Source: Anadara kagoshimensis (lineage: Eukaryota; Mollusca; Bivalvia; Arcoida; Arcidae). Taken from it: DNA of 64,000 nucleotides. Shown here piece by piece: positions 11,246 through 21,233 of this stretch. The stretch covers positions 66,337,630-66,401,629 of the forward strand of contig CM037865.1 in the NCBI GenBank assembly GCA_021292105.1, in the 5' to 3' direction. Numbering within the stretch: the first letter of the stretch is position 1; every line of letters begins with the position of its first letter. The notes under the pieces were generated by a model. It was not told the DNA's origin and did no database searches. It worked only from the letters and a program-made list of their open reading frames with translations. The translations under genes were made by a program, and so were the position numbers.

Positions 11246-11313
11246 TAATTTTGGTCCAAGCACTACTGATGAGGAATTGTATTCCGAAACGGCCGTCTAG
11301 TGCTGTAAAATTA
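11246..11313 (+). ncRNA. Type I hammerhead ribozyme (complete core)
   Basis: All conserved core bases are present: CUGAUGA at 11266-11272, GAAA at 11286-11289, and GUC before the predicted cleavage site after 11297. Stem I is 7 bp (AGCACUA 11259-11265 with UAGUGCU 11298-11304). After an internal loop (GGUCCA/GU) it continues as a second 7-bp helix (11246-11252 with 11307-11313). Stem II is a perfect 5-bp hairpin (GGAAU-UGU-AUUCC). Stem III is minimal: ACGGCCGU is palindromic, giving a 3-bp stem with a 2-nt loop or a dimer. This is the architecture of retrozyme and Penelope-element hammerheads, which often act as dimers. It should self-cleave an RNA transcribed from the plus strand. Confidence 0.88.
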
Positions 11314-11581
11314 AAGCTGGTATAATATGTAATTTAATCCCCTGAGCCGATATCTCTGCTGGTGGCTGGTGCATCGAGGATATCACAAACTCAGTAGGCA
11401 AGGATTTCGTATTATTGTCAGAAATATACTATAATTGTCTAAATTTCCTGCATTAAAATTTGAAATTTACTAAAACTAAGGTATACTCCCTCATGCAAAG
11501 TATTTCCTTAGCTTAATTTGGTAAAATATATCTTGGTCCTTTGGGTATCTTTTCAACGTCTTCAAAATAAATTTGGTTTCA

Positions 11582-11649
11582 TAATTTTGGTCCAAGCACT
11601 ACTGATGAGGAATTGTATTCCGAAACGGCCGTCTAATGCTGTAAAATTA
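11582..11649 (+). ncRNA. Hammerhead ribozyme, second tandem copy
   Basis: Same fold as the copy 336 bp upstream: CUGAUGA 11602-11608, the same stem II hairpin, GAAA, palindromic ACGGCCGU, and predicted cleavage after 11633. One stem I pair is lost (UAAUGCU in the 3' strand, so one C-A mismatch). Cleavage at both sites would release a 336-nt RNA. Confidence 0.8.
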
Positions 11650-11672
11650 AAACTGGTATAATATGTAAATTA

Positions 11673-12239
11673 TCTCTGTAATAAAACCCGATAGCTTAAA
11701 ACATGTATTTGGCTCTATTAGCTTATGCAACCACATACAAAGTCAATAAAACACAATATATTATTGCAATACAAGATATACATATATACACGCCACTTAT
11801 TATATTTATGTATTGTATACACATTGTGTATATGATTTTTTCCTTCTGTTATTTCCAACAAGTTTATTTAAATAATTAAAAACGATTAAAACAATATACA
11901 TTAACACGGAAAACACACTTCACTATTTCATGACATATGTATTGAAGTAGTGGTGTTATAACTCGGAAATGTTTATGTTTTTGTTTGAACAAAAATACTT
12001 ACTGTATTTTATCAAGTATGGAAGAAAACAAGTCTTATGTTGGATATAATTATACAACATAGCCGTAAATGGACATAATTAGGTAAAAAGATACATGCGT
12101 GCATCTGCTACCGTTCGTAAAGCCTGTCTAGAACTTTTGATAAGACAAAATCATTCTTTTGTTACATTCTGTCGTCAAAACTACCCTGTGGTCATATGAT
12201 TTATACAAATTTATATAGTTGAATATATACATGTAATAT
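11673..12239. other. Non-coding, nothing recognised
   Basis: AT-rich intergenic DNA without recognisable exon or repeat. Confidence 0.4.
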
Positions 12240-12880
12240 CAATTAAGTCTCCCAAACGAAGTTTGTAAAGACTTATTATTGACCCCTGTTCCTTCTGTCT
12301 TCTTCGCATCTGACATTGTCATCAAAAGAGAATAGTGTAATCATGATGAAACTTTACAGGATGGTGGATATTAGTCCCAAGCGGTTCAATTGAGTCTTCG
12401 AATTTTGAAAATGGCAACGAATAACATGGCAACTAAAAAAGGCAGAAAAAAAAATTCTCAAAAATGGATGAAACTTTACAGAATGGTTGAAGAGAAAGCA
12501 CAAAACTCATTTTGGGGCTAGAAGTTATAGAAATGGCAGTCGTTTCCATGGAAACGGAACAAAGGAAAAAAATTAAAGAATTTCAGATTAGAGTTACAAA
12601 AAGTTTACATAAAAATTATATGGGAAATACTGACATTATTTGCTGGCTAAACACTCCAAAACCTGGCGGTAGATGCCATGGAAATTCCATCCAAAGTGCT
12701 CCAAACTGGATTTAACTTTACCGAAAGGTTGGATAGGAACAACATAACTCATTTTCAGACTAAAAACTCCTAAAATGGTGGTCATGGCCATGGAAACGAA
12801 GAAATCAAAATGTGTTTAATATTGGTTAAAACTTTACAGAAAAAATTGCATAGGAACAACAAGATTCAATAACCGATTGC
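12240..12880. repeat. Degenerate dispersed repeat with 'actttacag' sub-units
   Basis: Opens with 'aagtctcccaaacgaagttt' and has four loosely similar blocks, starting near 12352, 12470, 12712 and 12830. Each has 'gaaactttacagaatggt', then 'aactcatttt', then a 'ccatgg' motif such as GTTTCCATGGAAAC (12541-12554). It looks like a low-copy degenerate tandem repeat; no protein is supported. Confidence 0.5.
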
Positions 12881-13078
12881 CACTCAATTCTAGTTTGAGA
12901 ATTTTAATCAGTTCACTAATACAGGCATGAACTGATACAGAATTTTTCGTTATGCACGATTTTATGAGTCAGAAATTTTAACTATTTAAATATCTATACA
13001 AGGAAAGATATATAGCTCATCTAAATGTCCTACTTAATCACTATCGTTAACTCTAACACAAAATTTGACATTCACTAA

Positions 13079-13477
13079 TCCATGTTAGAATCACAGTTCA
13101 GAAGCAAAGTAAAAACTTTTGAATTGACAACTTAGGTTACACACGTGAACTTCTACCAGGGAAGTGAGGCCGGGTACTCCGGAAGGATAAGCAGCTCTTG
13201 TTAAGCCAGGTACACCTGTGACGTGTGTAAATAAATTGTGTAAAAGGAACATGGAACTATTGAGTGTTAAATATATCCAGGAAAGTCCTGGACACAGAGA
13301 CATTAAACTTATCAACAATACTGTGATGACGGTAATAAAACTTCTTGAGGGCCTTGATAAGCCTAGGCATGCAATATCCCTGGGTAAACAATTTATTTGC
13401 AAGCAGCCTGCTTCAATGAACAAAGCCCCCGTAATGGGAACAAGCTTTACCGTAGCATATTGGTTCGAAAACAAGTA
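13079..13477 (-). mobile_element. Penelope-like element (minus), interrupted by pogo-type element
   Basis: Minus-strand copy covering the tail and last ORF segment, up to the 'atggta..agcttgttcc' region at 13440-13460. The ORF then breaks at TA 13476-13477 and continues after the pogo-type transposon at 17727-17810 (minus-strand match to the YDKRDDFN…IV…F segment). The two parts fit end to end, showing the transposon landed in this copy. Confidence 0.8.
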
Positions 13478-13629
13478 GGAGAAATATTCCTAACTTCGAT
13501 CACCCACCTAATTTCGATCACTTGAGTTTTCAGCAATTAACTTGAATTAAGTACTATCTTCACGAACTGACCCTGTTGCGGTTTCCCCTGTTACTAATTA
13601 TTATAATTTCGGATCGGTCTTTTTATGAC

Positions 13630-13716
13630 ATGTTATCGGGTTACGACAGTTTGGATTGGTTATCTAAAGGTCATGACTTTTCACTGCTTTCCGCGCCAGA
13701 TTTAAGCCAGGTTTAC
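13630..13716 (+). CDS. Possible first exon of transposon ORF (unknown)
   Basis: Open frame with ATG at 13630, encoding MLSGYDSLDWLSKGHDFS and onward, ending at a good donor (GTAAGT at 13717). A plausible acceptor (ttttggacag) precedes the HIRAN-like frame at 14127. However, the reading phase does not run cleanly into that frame, so either the intron or the sequence is damaged. No family recognised. Confidence 0.3.
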
Positions 13717-13860
13717 GTAAGTATTTTCCTGTGTTTTTGTGAAGTTTACTTAAAAGTTCAATGTTTCATATTATTATTGTTATGTCCTTTATTCTACTTT
13801 TTATCCAATATTTTATTCATTCAATCATTCATTACATTTAAGATTTCTACATCGTTTTAA

Positions 13861-14010
13861 AGTCTTTTTATCTCTCAATATTTATTTATTTATTTGCCTT
13901 TTACATAAGGTTTTTTTTCAGGTTTATCGCGCTATCTAACTGATGATTTATTTATCTATTTATACATTTATGTATTTATTTATTTATTTATTCATTTATT
14001 TATTTATTTA
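13861..14010. repeat. (TTTA)n repeat
   Basis: Two blocks of ATTT-rich repeat inside the pogo-type transposon, in the presumed intron. Confidence 0.8.
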
Positions 14011-14127
14011 TTGAATCATCAAACCTACTTTACTTAGTTTTATGACTGAGTGTAAAAATAACTTTTTTATGTTTATGTTAATTAAGTTGTTTAAAAGATT
14101 TAAGTTATTTCATTTATTTTGGACAGA

Positions 14128-14507
14128 AAAATGATTCGTCTGATAATTCCAAGTATGTGGGCAGTAGGCAGTAAGCAGTTAGTTGTCGGGGCTGGTTATC
14201 GGTTAGAATGGGAATCTGAAAATTCAAAAGATCAAAATGTTGTAGCGGTAAAGGACGGTCTCAAAACTTATGGATATCTGAAAAGAGAGAATGCTTTTGT
14301 TATTTCACAACTTATCAAGAAAGGGGTGTCTTCAGGTCCATTGTTACTAAAGCCAAAAGAAGATGCTTGTGTACTTTTTAGGAAAATTGGTCCACAGCAG
14401 TGATGTAATATTGGTTGTCGTATCTCAAATGACTTGAAATTAGAAACTGCTGAGCGGCTTTTAAAAAATCTCGGAATTTGTTATGAACTAAAACATTCTC
14501 ACAAGTA
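14128..14507 (+). pseudogene. HIRAN-like domain ORF inside the transposon
   Basis: The frame reads VVGAGYRLEWESENSKDQN, VVAVKDGLKTYGYLKRENA, then VISQLIKKGVSSG and GPQQ. It stops at TGA 14401-14403, and the same frame continues sensibly (CNIGCRISNDLKLETAERLL) to TAG 14505-14507. The order G…L…E..N..D.N.VAV…G..K.GYL.RE.A is that of the HIRAN domain, a DNA-end-binding module of HLTF-type helicases that also occurs alone in many proteins. It is in the same orientation as, and 120 bp from, the transposase start. The domain call is by eye; a profile search is needed. Confidence 0.55.
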
Positions 14508-14626
14508 GATCTAATGTGTTTCGATATTTTCCAGCACTTAATAAAAATGTCTAAGAAAATTAACATCTATGAGGTTTATTTAAATATTCTAAAATTACGA
14601 CTTGTGGTTTTTTTATTTTCTAGAAA

Positions 14627-16644
14627 ATGTATAGAGTGAAAAGTAAGCGAGTTGAGAATGTTTATCAGAAATACAACGATAATAAGCTAGAAGATGCTTG
14701 AGTGATGTGAGAGGAGGAATGCGCCAACGCCAAGCCTCGAAGAAACATGGGGTACCACAGTCCACTATAAGTGATTATATCCGCGGTAGAACGGAACCGG
14801 GTGCAGCGCCAGGGCGTCCTGTTGTTATCCCCAGAAGATCTGAGAAAGCCCTGGCGGATAAGGTGATGCTAGCAGGGAAAATGGGGGTCGAAATGACGAA
14901 AAAGCAAGTTTTGACAAAGGTTGGGCAATTAGTTACGTCATTGAAAATAAAGACACCGTTCAAAAATGGAAAACTCGGGAAAAAATGGTGGCTTAATTTT
15001 AAGGAAAGAAACCCCGATATAACCATACGGAAGCCAGAAAAACTTTCCTCAGTCCGGGTTAGAGCAATCAATTCAGTTCAAACTGGAAATTATTTCATCG
15101 ATTTATTAAAAGTCTTGCAAGACTTGCAGTTAGAGGACAAGCCTTATGCTATTTGGAATATGGACGAAAAGAAGTCCAGTTTTGAGCATAATCCAGGCTA
15201 CGTTGTTGCATCCAAAAAGTCTAGAAACATACCGGGGCGTACAGGGGTAGTAGAGAAAGTGTTTCGGTTGTAGTTACCGTAAATGCAGCGATTACCAACG
15301 CTTATAATTGTAAGAGGAAAAAAGCCAAAAGCCCTAAATGGGTTTAGCACACAAGAAAGTCCTAGAGATGCTAATTGGACTTACCAGGAAAAGGCTTGGA
15401 CCGAAAACATTATCGGAGTCCAGTGGTTTCGAGACATTTTTTGAGGCATTGTGGGTCGCATAGACCACAATTACTCATTCTCGATGGTCATATATCGCAT
15501 GAAGTTGTATAACTGCTCGAGGAAGCTAGAAAAAACAACATACACATATTGTGCTTGCCAGCGCACAGCACTCATTACTTAAATCCATTCGACAGAAGTG
15601 TATTTGGTCCATTAGAAAAGTATTATAATACTGAGTGTTCAGGACATCTTTCAAATCCTGGCAACAAGCAGGACAAAATATCATGGCCAGGTATTTTCGC
15701 TGCAGCTTATGAAAAAGCTCTCGTACCGACAAACATTATATCAGGCTTCAGGTCATGTGGCATAGTGCCGTGGAATCCTCTTGCTGTTCCCCAGGCAGCA
15801 TTTTTGCCATCCATTCCGCAAGATGCTTATGGTTCTGCAAATGCAGATTCTGAACACCCGCTGATGTGGGTCATCAGAAAAATTACCCCTGTACAAATTA
15901 CACATTCTGATAATATAAGTGCATTAAGTTCATGCTCTAGTTACTCCACTTTGACATCAGCATCATATGTTCCTGCCGACAGAATATCACTTGACACTAC
16001 AAATTCAACGGTGAATATTGACACTGGTCTCCTTAATACCGAAGCGGTTACTGGCCGTACTTTAACCACATGTGTAAGTACTGCAGAAGGAACTGATGAT
16101 CTTGAATGGAATTCCGTATGGAATTTAGAAATTTCATCTGCAGTGTCTGGAATTATTGATTTGCCGTTCTCTCTTCCGGAAGATAACTATTAAATGTACA
16201 GGAGTTACCCGGTGATCTTCCGCCTTCCGATTTGACTAAAGACAACTCCGTTAGTACTGCACACACGTTGCCAATGCCACTATCAGGGAGCGAAATTCCT
16301 CCTTTGTCAGTACTTTCTTCCATGATGATGATAGTCCAGTACCTGCTTTACCCCTCTCAGAGATGTTATGGGATAAAGAGATTGCTTAATTGTTCACACC
16401 ACAAATGAACAAAACAAAATTTGATAAATCAAAGAAAAAGAAAGCTGTTGGTCATCGTTTACTGACAAGTGATGAAATTATTAATAACAAACTGAAGGAA
16501 CAGAAAGATTAAATGGAAGCAGAAGCGAAAAAGCTGGAAAGAAAACAAATCAGAGAAACAAAGAAAAGGGAAAAGATTGAAAAAGAAGCTCAGAAAAAAA
16601 TTTCGAAGTTAATTAAATCACAGATACTGCTGCAAACCAATTAA
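14627..16644 (+). pseudogene. pogo/CENP-B-type DDE transposase, broken
   Basis: Starts at ATG 14627, right after an acceptor-like 'ttttattttctag'. A frameshift near 14700 leads to the psq/CENP-B helix-turn-helix (MRQRQASKKHGVPQSTISDY), the second DNA-binding helix region (KKWWLNFKERNPDITIRKP), and the catalytic start (YAIWNMDEK, first Asp). After a stop at 15271 and a frameshift come the equivalents of LILDGHISHE (second Asp) with a TAA nearby (about 15508). Then comes LPAHSTHYLNPFD…VFGPLEKYY, typical of DDE_1 transposases. A Lys/Glu-rich tail continues to about 16644 with more stops. At least four lesions make it inactive. Confidence 0.85.
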
Positions 16645-16967
16645 AACATATTAAAAGTTACTTTCATGTATTAAATGTTGTTAACTTTTTAAATTTTGTA
16701 AGCAGTAATTGGATATTTTCTGAATTAATCTGAATTTTCAGAGATTACACAGTCTTTTTGCTAGTCATCATCAAATATTTTATGGATTATAGGAAGAATT
16801 GTGTAGACTTATTTAGGCAGCGCGACCTGCTAAGAAAATAAGTGCAAAAATCTCAGAAAATAACGGGAATTTCATAAGATAATTAATATTTCAAAAATAT
16901 TATTTAGTTGCAAAAAAAATATCAATACTCGAAAACTATTTACTATTTTTAATGTATAATAAGTTTA

Positions 16968-17290
16968 ATAAGGTGTTTAACGTCCCTGTCAAGACAATTT
17001 CACTTATATCGAGACGTCGCCAGCTATAGGTGAAGATGTAGACATTTTAGCTGTGCGTTGCGCTGCAGTGTTCTTTATCGTGTCTTGCCTACCGTGACAC
17101 GTGACCTCGTTTATTTTAATATCCCACCGAAAGAAGCGTGACTTCATTTCCACATGGCGAGTGCTTGGCGAAAGAATAGTAGCTACCCTCTTCCTTTGAA
17201 GTCTTGGGTCAGACTGGGTAGGGGTTCGAACCCACGACCTCACATGCACTTACGGAGCGAACACTCTACCAACTGAGCTACCGCAGTGGT
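16968..17290 (-). mobile_element. tRNA-derived SINE (near full length)
   Basis: On the minus strand it starts with a tRNA-like head: A box TAGCTCAGTTGGTAGAG (plus 17259-17279 region) and B box GGGTTCGAACCC (17222-17234). The body contains 'gtcacgtgtcacggtaggca' and ends 'cagggacgttaaacacc'. It is a polymerase III-type retroposon and non-coding. It lies inside the pogo-type transposon, the youngest layer of that nest. A tRNA gene finder may call its head; the head does not fold into a full tRNA followed by a terminator. Confidence 0.85.
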
Positions 17291-17726
17291 TTCAATGGGT
17301 AAAGAAGGAAATAAGTATATGCCAATGCTTTTGACCAGAGATTATTATACATATTTTATGTGGTCAACGAGTTCATTCTCGGGTTTTATTCTGCTTTGTA
17401 GTACCTGTAGTACACTTATGGAGATTCTTAAAGTGTGAACATACTGGCAAACAGATCATGACAGGAAAAAACATGACTGTAAAATGATTTATTATAGTGA
17501 TCGAAATAAGGCGACAATGTGATCGATTTAAGAAACCGCCGACTTTCTGTGACCATTGAATTTTAATCTTACTAGGCACATGAAGCAAGTGTTTGAAAAC
17601 AATTGTATTGTAAATATAACACGAGGAAGCGCCCTTATGATGTAGATGATATGACAGCGAGATCTGTGTAGCCATATTTTATTCTGAGAATGACCGAGGT
17701 TTTCGAAGTTAGGAATATTTCCCCTA

Positions 17727-18030
17727 CATGATAAGCAGGAAAGCAGATGTACTTCTGTATAGAAAAGGAAAGTGACAATAGAACAATTGAAGTCATCACG
17801 TTTGTCATAAGTATGATGTATATGTATCCAGAATCGTCGTGGATCTATTTGACGTCCTATGGTTCCATGTTTCATTCATTTACATGCAGTGAGTGTGAAT
17901 AGCTGAACGGGAGGTGTATACCGTTTTGGACATCCCACCTCATTTCACTGGTTGAATTCAGGTTTTGAAATGTTTACTCGGCTTTCGGGTTAGAATTTAG
18001 ACATGAAATTTGGTTTTTGACTGTATCATG
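17727..18030. mobile_element. Penelope-like fragments in opposite orientations
   Basis: 17727-17810 is minus-strand ORF sequence (the continuation of 13079-13477). 17820-18030 is plus-strand ORF end plus decayed tail ('gtggatctatttgacgtc', 'gaatagctgaacgggaggtg', 'agaatttagacatg'). The two pieces meet head to head. Confidence 0.65.
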
Positions 18031-18194
18031 TTTTAGTCTTATGTCAATAAAGTACATATATCTTTGTTTCCCATTTTTGTCTGTATAGGGAATTGCTATA
18101 TATTCAATTTAAGTTTCAAAAAGATGACAACTATTTGGACATGGATTGATGTGTGTATTTCATTTATTATAAAATCTATATAAATATATCATGC

Positions 18195-18560
18195 ATTTAG
18201 TCTCCAGGCTTACTCTATAGATAGGGTTAAAATTAAAGTTTATTCAGCCCATCGGCTAGAAAATTTCTGATTATGCCATGGTTTAGTATTGGTATAGTGA
18301 AGTAAGCTTTTGACATAGTGATGTCAAACCTGAACGTGGTGCATATTTTTTGAAAGCCTCGTTTTGTATATGATTCCCCTAAATTTTGAGTAAAATTTAT
18401 ATATTATCATTAATGATTATATTAGCGGCTATATCAATAAAATGTTATATTTTTAGACATTTTATTATTAACACATCTTGTACAATAAAGTATAACTATA
18501 ATATGATATTTAAATTAACATTTCTTTTAAAAATGAAAATTTAGGACAGAAAATCCCTAA
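18195..18560 (+). repeat. Dispersed repeat, copy 1
   Basis: Shares a series of blocks with 32625-33000 in the same orientation: 'agtctcc', 'tagaaaatttctgattat', 'agtattggtatagtgaagta', 'ccctaaattttgagtaaaat', 'attagcggctatat'. Each copy is followed a few hundred bp later by a 'tatccaagatggc' block. No coding capacity; class unknown. Confidence 0.6.
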
Positions 18561-18979
18561 AATAATGCGTTTTTACTAATGATTTGTCCTATCAATCGCT
18601 CTGTACTATTACCTAATGCTCCAATTCTATGAAACTTGTTTTATAATGTTAACATTACCTATTGTAAATGTAAAAAATCTAACATTTGTTGAAACAATAA
18701 TTTTAAACTGGCAGCTTTGGGGAATTCAACATATCCAAGATGGCGGACAAGATGGCTGCCAGAATAGTTTTCTTTGTTTAAGATTTTGTCTCATGTAATT
18801 GTGTTTTGTTCAGTATATAAAAGATTGTGTAACAATAATGCTTCACTATAATAATCAACAAATCAAGCTAGAAAAGTCATATGATATGTTTTGTGTAGAT
18901 TTGCTTTCAATCACAATGCAAACTCACTCAGCCTCCCTCTATGATCAAATGAATAACCTGATAACCAACACTGGTTTGA

Positions 18980-19165
18980 TAAAACAGAACAGCCACAGCT
19001 TTACCGTCCTGCTTTATTCTGCCCTCAAACAGAACAGTCAGTCACAGCTTTACCGTCCTGCTTTATTCTGCCCTCAAACAGAACAGTCAGTCACAGCTTT
19101 ACCGTCCTGCTTTGATTTGCACTCAGACAGAACAGTCACAGCTTAACTGTCCTGTTTTTACCTAT
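18980..19165 (+). repeat. 49-bp minisatellite, about 3.5 copies
   Basis: Tandem copies of a unit containing 'cagtcacagctttaccgtcc'. The middle copies are nearly identical. The ORF across it is a by-product of the repeat. Confidence 0.9.
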
Positions 19166-19474
19166 AACCATCACTAAAGTCTACAAGAAAATTATTTATA
19201 GTCCATATCAACAACAATTTTACACAAAATTGCATGCCATCCATTCTTAATGCTTTTAAAATCCGTGAAAAAGGTTTTTGTCGGTAAGCAAAGAAGCTAA
19301 CACTCCAAACGCTGCTTTTAGTAGCTAGCCCTTCCTTTGACTAGAGTTCGCCGTTACCATATCTGCACACTCATCAGCATGTGCATACCACTTAATCGAA
19401 GTACAAGTTTTGGGAACAAATCTGGTTGTACTCATATGACATTTAATATAATCTTTGATATAATAAAAATGAAC

Positions 19475-19590
19475 ACATCAATCCGTGTCCAATTCAAAAA
19501 GCAAATTAAAAACTGGCGAATTAAATGAGTGAACTTCCACCAGGGAAGTGAGGCGGGGTGCTACTGAAGGGTTATCATCTTAACTGTTTA
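19475..19590 (-). mobile_element. Penelope-like tail fragment (minus)
   Basis: Minus-strand tail: 'gtgaacttccaccagggaag', 'gaggcggggtgct', then 'gaagggttatcatc' before similarity fades. Confidence 0.7.
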
Positions 19591-19639
19591 TCAGCTGTAA
19601 AACAATAAAGGTTTGCATCTGAGCTTTACATAGCAGTCA

Positions 19640-19851
19640 TCTGGTGGAACCATGTCTGTAACAGGTGTATACGTGGCAGTTGTTACTGCTTGCTGATTTG
19701 TTTCTATATTTTCATGAAGTAGAATTTATGCAAAACCTTATTAAAGGAAAGAAGATTGTCGCCAAATCATACGACTCCACATACATATATATAGATGACG
19801 TTCTGTTTCTTAACAATCCTAAATTTGGAGAATATGTAAAGTCCATCTATC
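19640..19851 (+). mobile_element. Penelope-like RT fragment, left of the Gypsy insertion
   Basis: Encodes a reverse-transcriptase palm segment, ADLFLYFHEVEF, then YIYIDDVLFLNNPKFGEYV with the catalytic YIDD. It ends at the Gypsy element's target duplication (CTATC 19847-19851). The same copy resumes at 24682 and, after a SINE, at 25021. Classification as Penelope-like rests on RT flavour plus the tandem/inverted end structure and is not certain. Confidence 0.75.
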
Positions 19852-20081
19852 TGTAGTGTCCGTAGCCTGGACAATGGTGGATGGCATCAGATCAAGACAA
19901 CAACATTCACAGTTGACATTCGTTTATTCCCGGCATCACATGTTACATTAAACTATATCTATTGCGCATGTCTATACAAGGGACATAATTCAGGTGGCAG
20001 TATTAAAATACATGTAGTCTCAGGTGATAAGAGTTAGTTCCCTTTATACATAATATATATATACTGTATGTGTATATTACA
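19852..20081 (-). repeat. LTR (3' LTR in element orientation)
   Basis: 230-bp long terminal repeat with TG…CA ends. It is followed at 20082-20095 by the polypurine tract read on the minus strand (AAAAAGGGAGGAAT). Confidence 0.95.
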
Positions 20082-20095
20082 ATTCCTCCCTTTTT
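20082..20095 (-). promoter_or_regulatory. Polypurine tract
   Basis: On the minus strand AAAAAGGGAGGAAT lies immediately before the 3' LTR, the position where plus-strand DNA synthesis is primed in LTR elements. Confidence 0.85.
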
Positions 20096-20307
20096 AAACA
20101 TTTACTATTAATAGTTTTAAATGCCATTGTACAACTGTCTCTGAGAAAACAAATAAAAACTCAATACAAATAAAAAACTAAAGAACTTTTACAGTCCGTT
20201 ATAACATATATGTACTTCATATATTTTAGCAAACATAATGTCAATACTTAAAATTATCTTTTTAGTTCAGAGAAAATACACCTACTGATTAGGCCTAAAC
20301 AACACAT

Positions 20308-21090
20308 TTATGTGTCCATAACAAAATCTTTAAACTTTCCAGGAATTTTAATTTCACGCTTTGGCCTATCAACACTATTAAACTTTGGAATATCCTCAGA
20401 CTCATTATCAGACACATGAGGTTTAACAGTCTTAGGTGGTGAGGCTGGTAGTACATTTGAACTTAATTTTTGTGATTCGGACTTAATTGGCAAATCATCA
20501 ATTTCCGGTTCCGGTTCGCTTACGTCGGACAAACAGCTATCTGACCTTTCTAAGTATTTCTTTAAATGGGTTATATTGCGCTTGTAATTAACACCAGTGC
20601 TCGACTCAACTGAACAACTATTTCCTTGACGCGAAGTGACTCGATATGGCTCGGGCTCAAAAGTTGGCGTTAACTTATCTTCGCGTTTTTGTTTCAAGAG
20701 TACAGAATCGCCTACAGATATGTCACTTTCTTGTGCATTCCTCCTTTTGTCGGCATAAATTTTACCCTTCGACTTGTTTTCGTTGTCGCGATCACGAATT
20801 TCCAAATCATCGAGCGAATACTCGTCTATAGCAGGAAGCTTAGTTCGAAGTTTGCGTTTAAACAGAAGCTCGCTAGGACTTGTGCCTGTGACACTATGTG
20901 GAGTAGTTCGGTACAACACCAAATAATTATCAAGCTCGTCGCGCCAATTACGTTTCTCAATTTGTGCTATTTTAATGCGCTTAAGTAGAGAACGGTTCTG
21001 TCGTTCCACTTCACCATTAGCCTGAGGCCATAAAGGTGTTATACGTCTGTGTTCTATTGCCTCTTCGGTTAGAAACTTGCTCTTGCAAAT
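20308..21090 (-). pseudogene. pol: Gypsy integrase, core end and C-terminal region
   Basis: The open part (20308-21009) starts at the catalytic-Glu region (NGEVERQNRSLLKRI) and carries YRTTPHSVTG…PSELLF, typical of Ty3/Gypsy integrase. A charged C-terminal tail follows. Upstream, the TSDNGPQF motif (second catalytic Asp) is in another frame: a frameshift at about 21074-21090 separates it from the Glu part. Together with the in-frame stop at 21234-21236 this disables the integrase. Confidence 0.85.
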
Positions 21091-21233
21091 TGCTCGCTTA
21101 TAAACTGGGGACCATTATCAGAAGTCAATGACATTGGAAGCCCATGAGTTAGAAACATTTTACGGAGACTAGCAATGACTTTATCGGTAGTCGTCGACTT
21201 AAGTACATCAACTTCGATATAACGACTATAGTA

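Larger units (their letters stand above)
11094..11672 (+). repeat. Tandem 336-bp ribozyme-bearing repeat (retrozyme-like)
   Basis: Two near-identical segments (11094-11335 and 11430-11672) both begin 'ataattgtctaaatttcctg' and end 'ctggtataatatgtaa'. Corresponding points are 336 bp apart, so this is one full unit plus a partial unit. Each carries a hammerhead motif near its end. Further copies are at 40687-40905 and 49150-49490, and a decayed inverted one near 37133-37190. Known biology: animal retrozymes and Penelope-like element terminal repeats are short tandem units bounded by type I hammerheads with a tiny stem III. Assignment to either is inference. Confidence 0.8.
13478..17724 (+). mobile_element. 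pogo-type (Tc1/mariner) DNA transposon, 4.2 kb
   Basis: The ends are inverted repeats: GGAGAAATATTCCTAACTTC at the left, and the complement of CGAAGTTAGGAATATTTCCC at the right. They are flanked by TA on both sides (13476-13477, 17725-17726), the target duplication of the Tc1/mariner/pogo group. Subterminal 'tttcgatcac' motifs occur inside both ends. The interior holds an exon-like ORF, a HIRAN-like ORF (14128-14507), a broken CENP-B/pogo-type transposase (14627-16644) and a later SINE insertion (16968-17290). It sits inside a minus-strand Penelope-like copy, so it is younger than that copy. Confidence 0.82.

Noticed and set aside
13091-13474. 127-codon minus-strand ORF
   Set aside because: It is decayed Penelope-like ORF end and tail read in a shifted frame, not a host protein.
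13218-13478. 86-codon plus-strand ORF
   Set aside because: It is antisense to the same Penelope-like copy.
17222-17284. tRNA gene
   Set aside because: It has A and B boxes but continues into a SINE body also seen at 59752 and 60335; it is the SINE head.
18799-19146. 115-codon ORF with repeats ('SHSFTVLLYSALKQN')
   Set aside because: The repeats are the translation of the 49-bp minisatellite; no other coding evidence.
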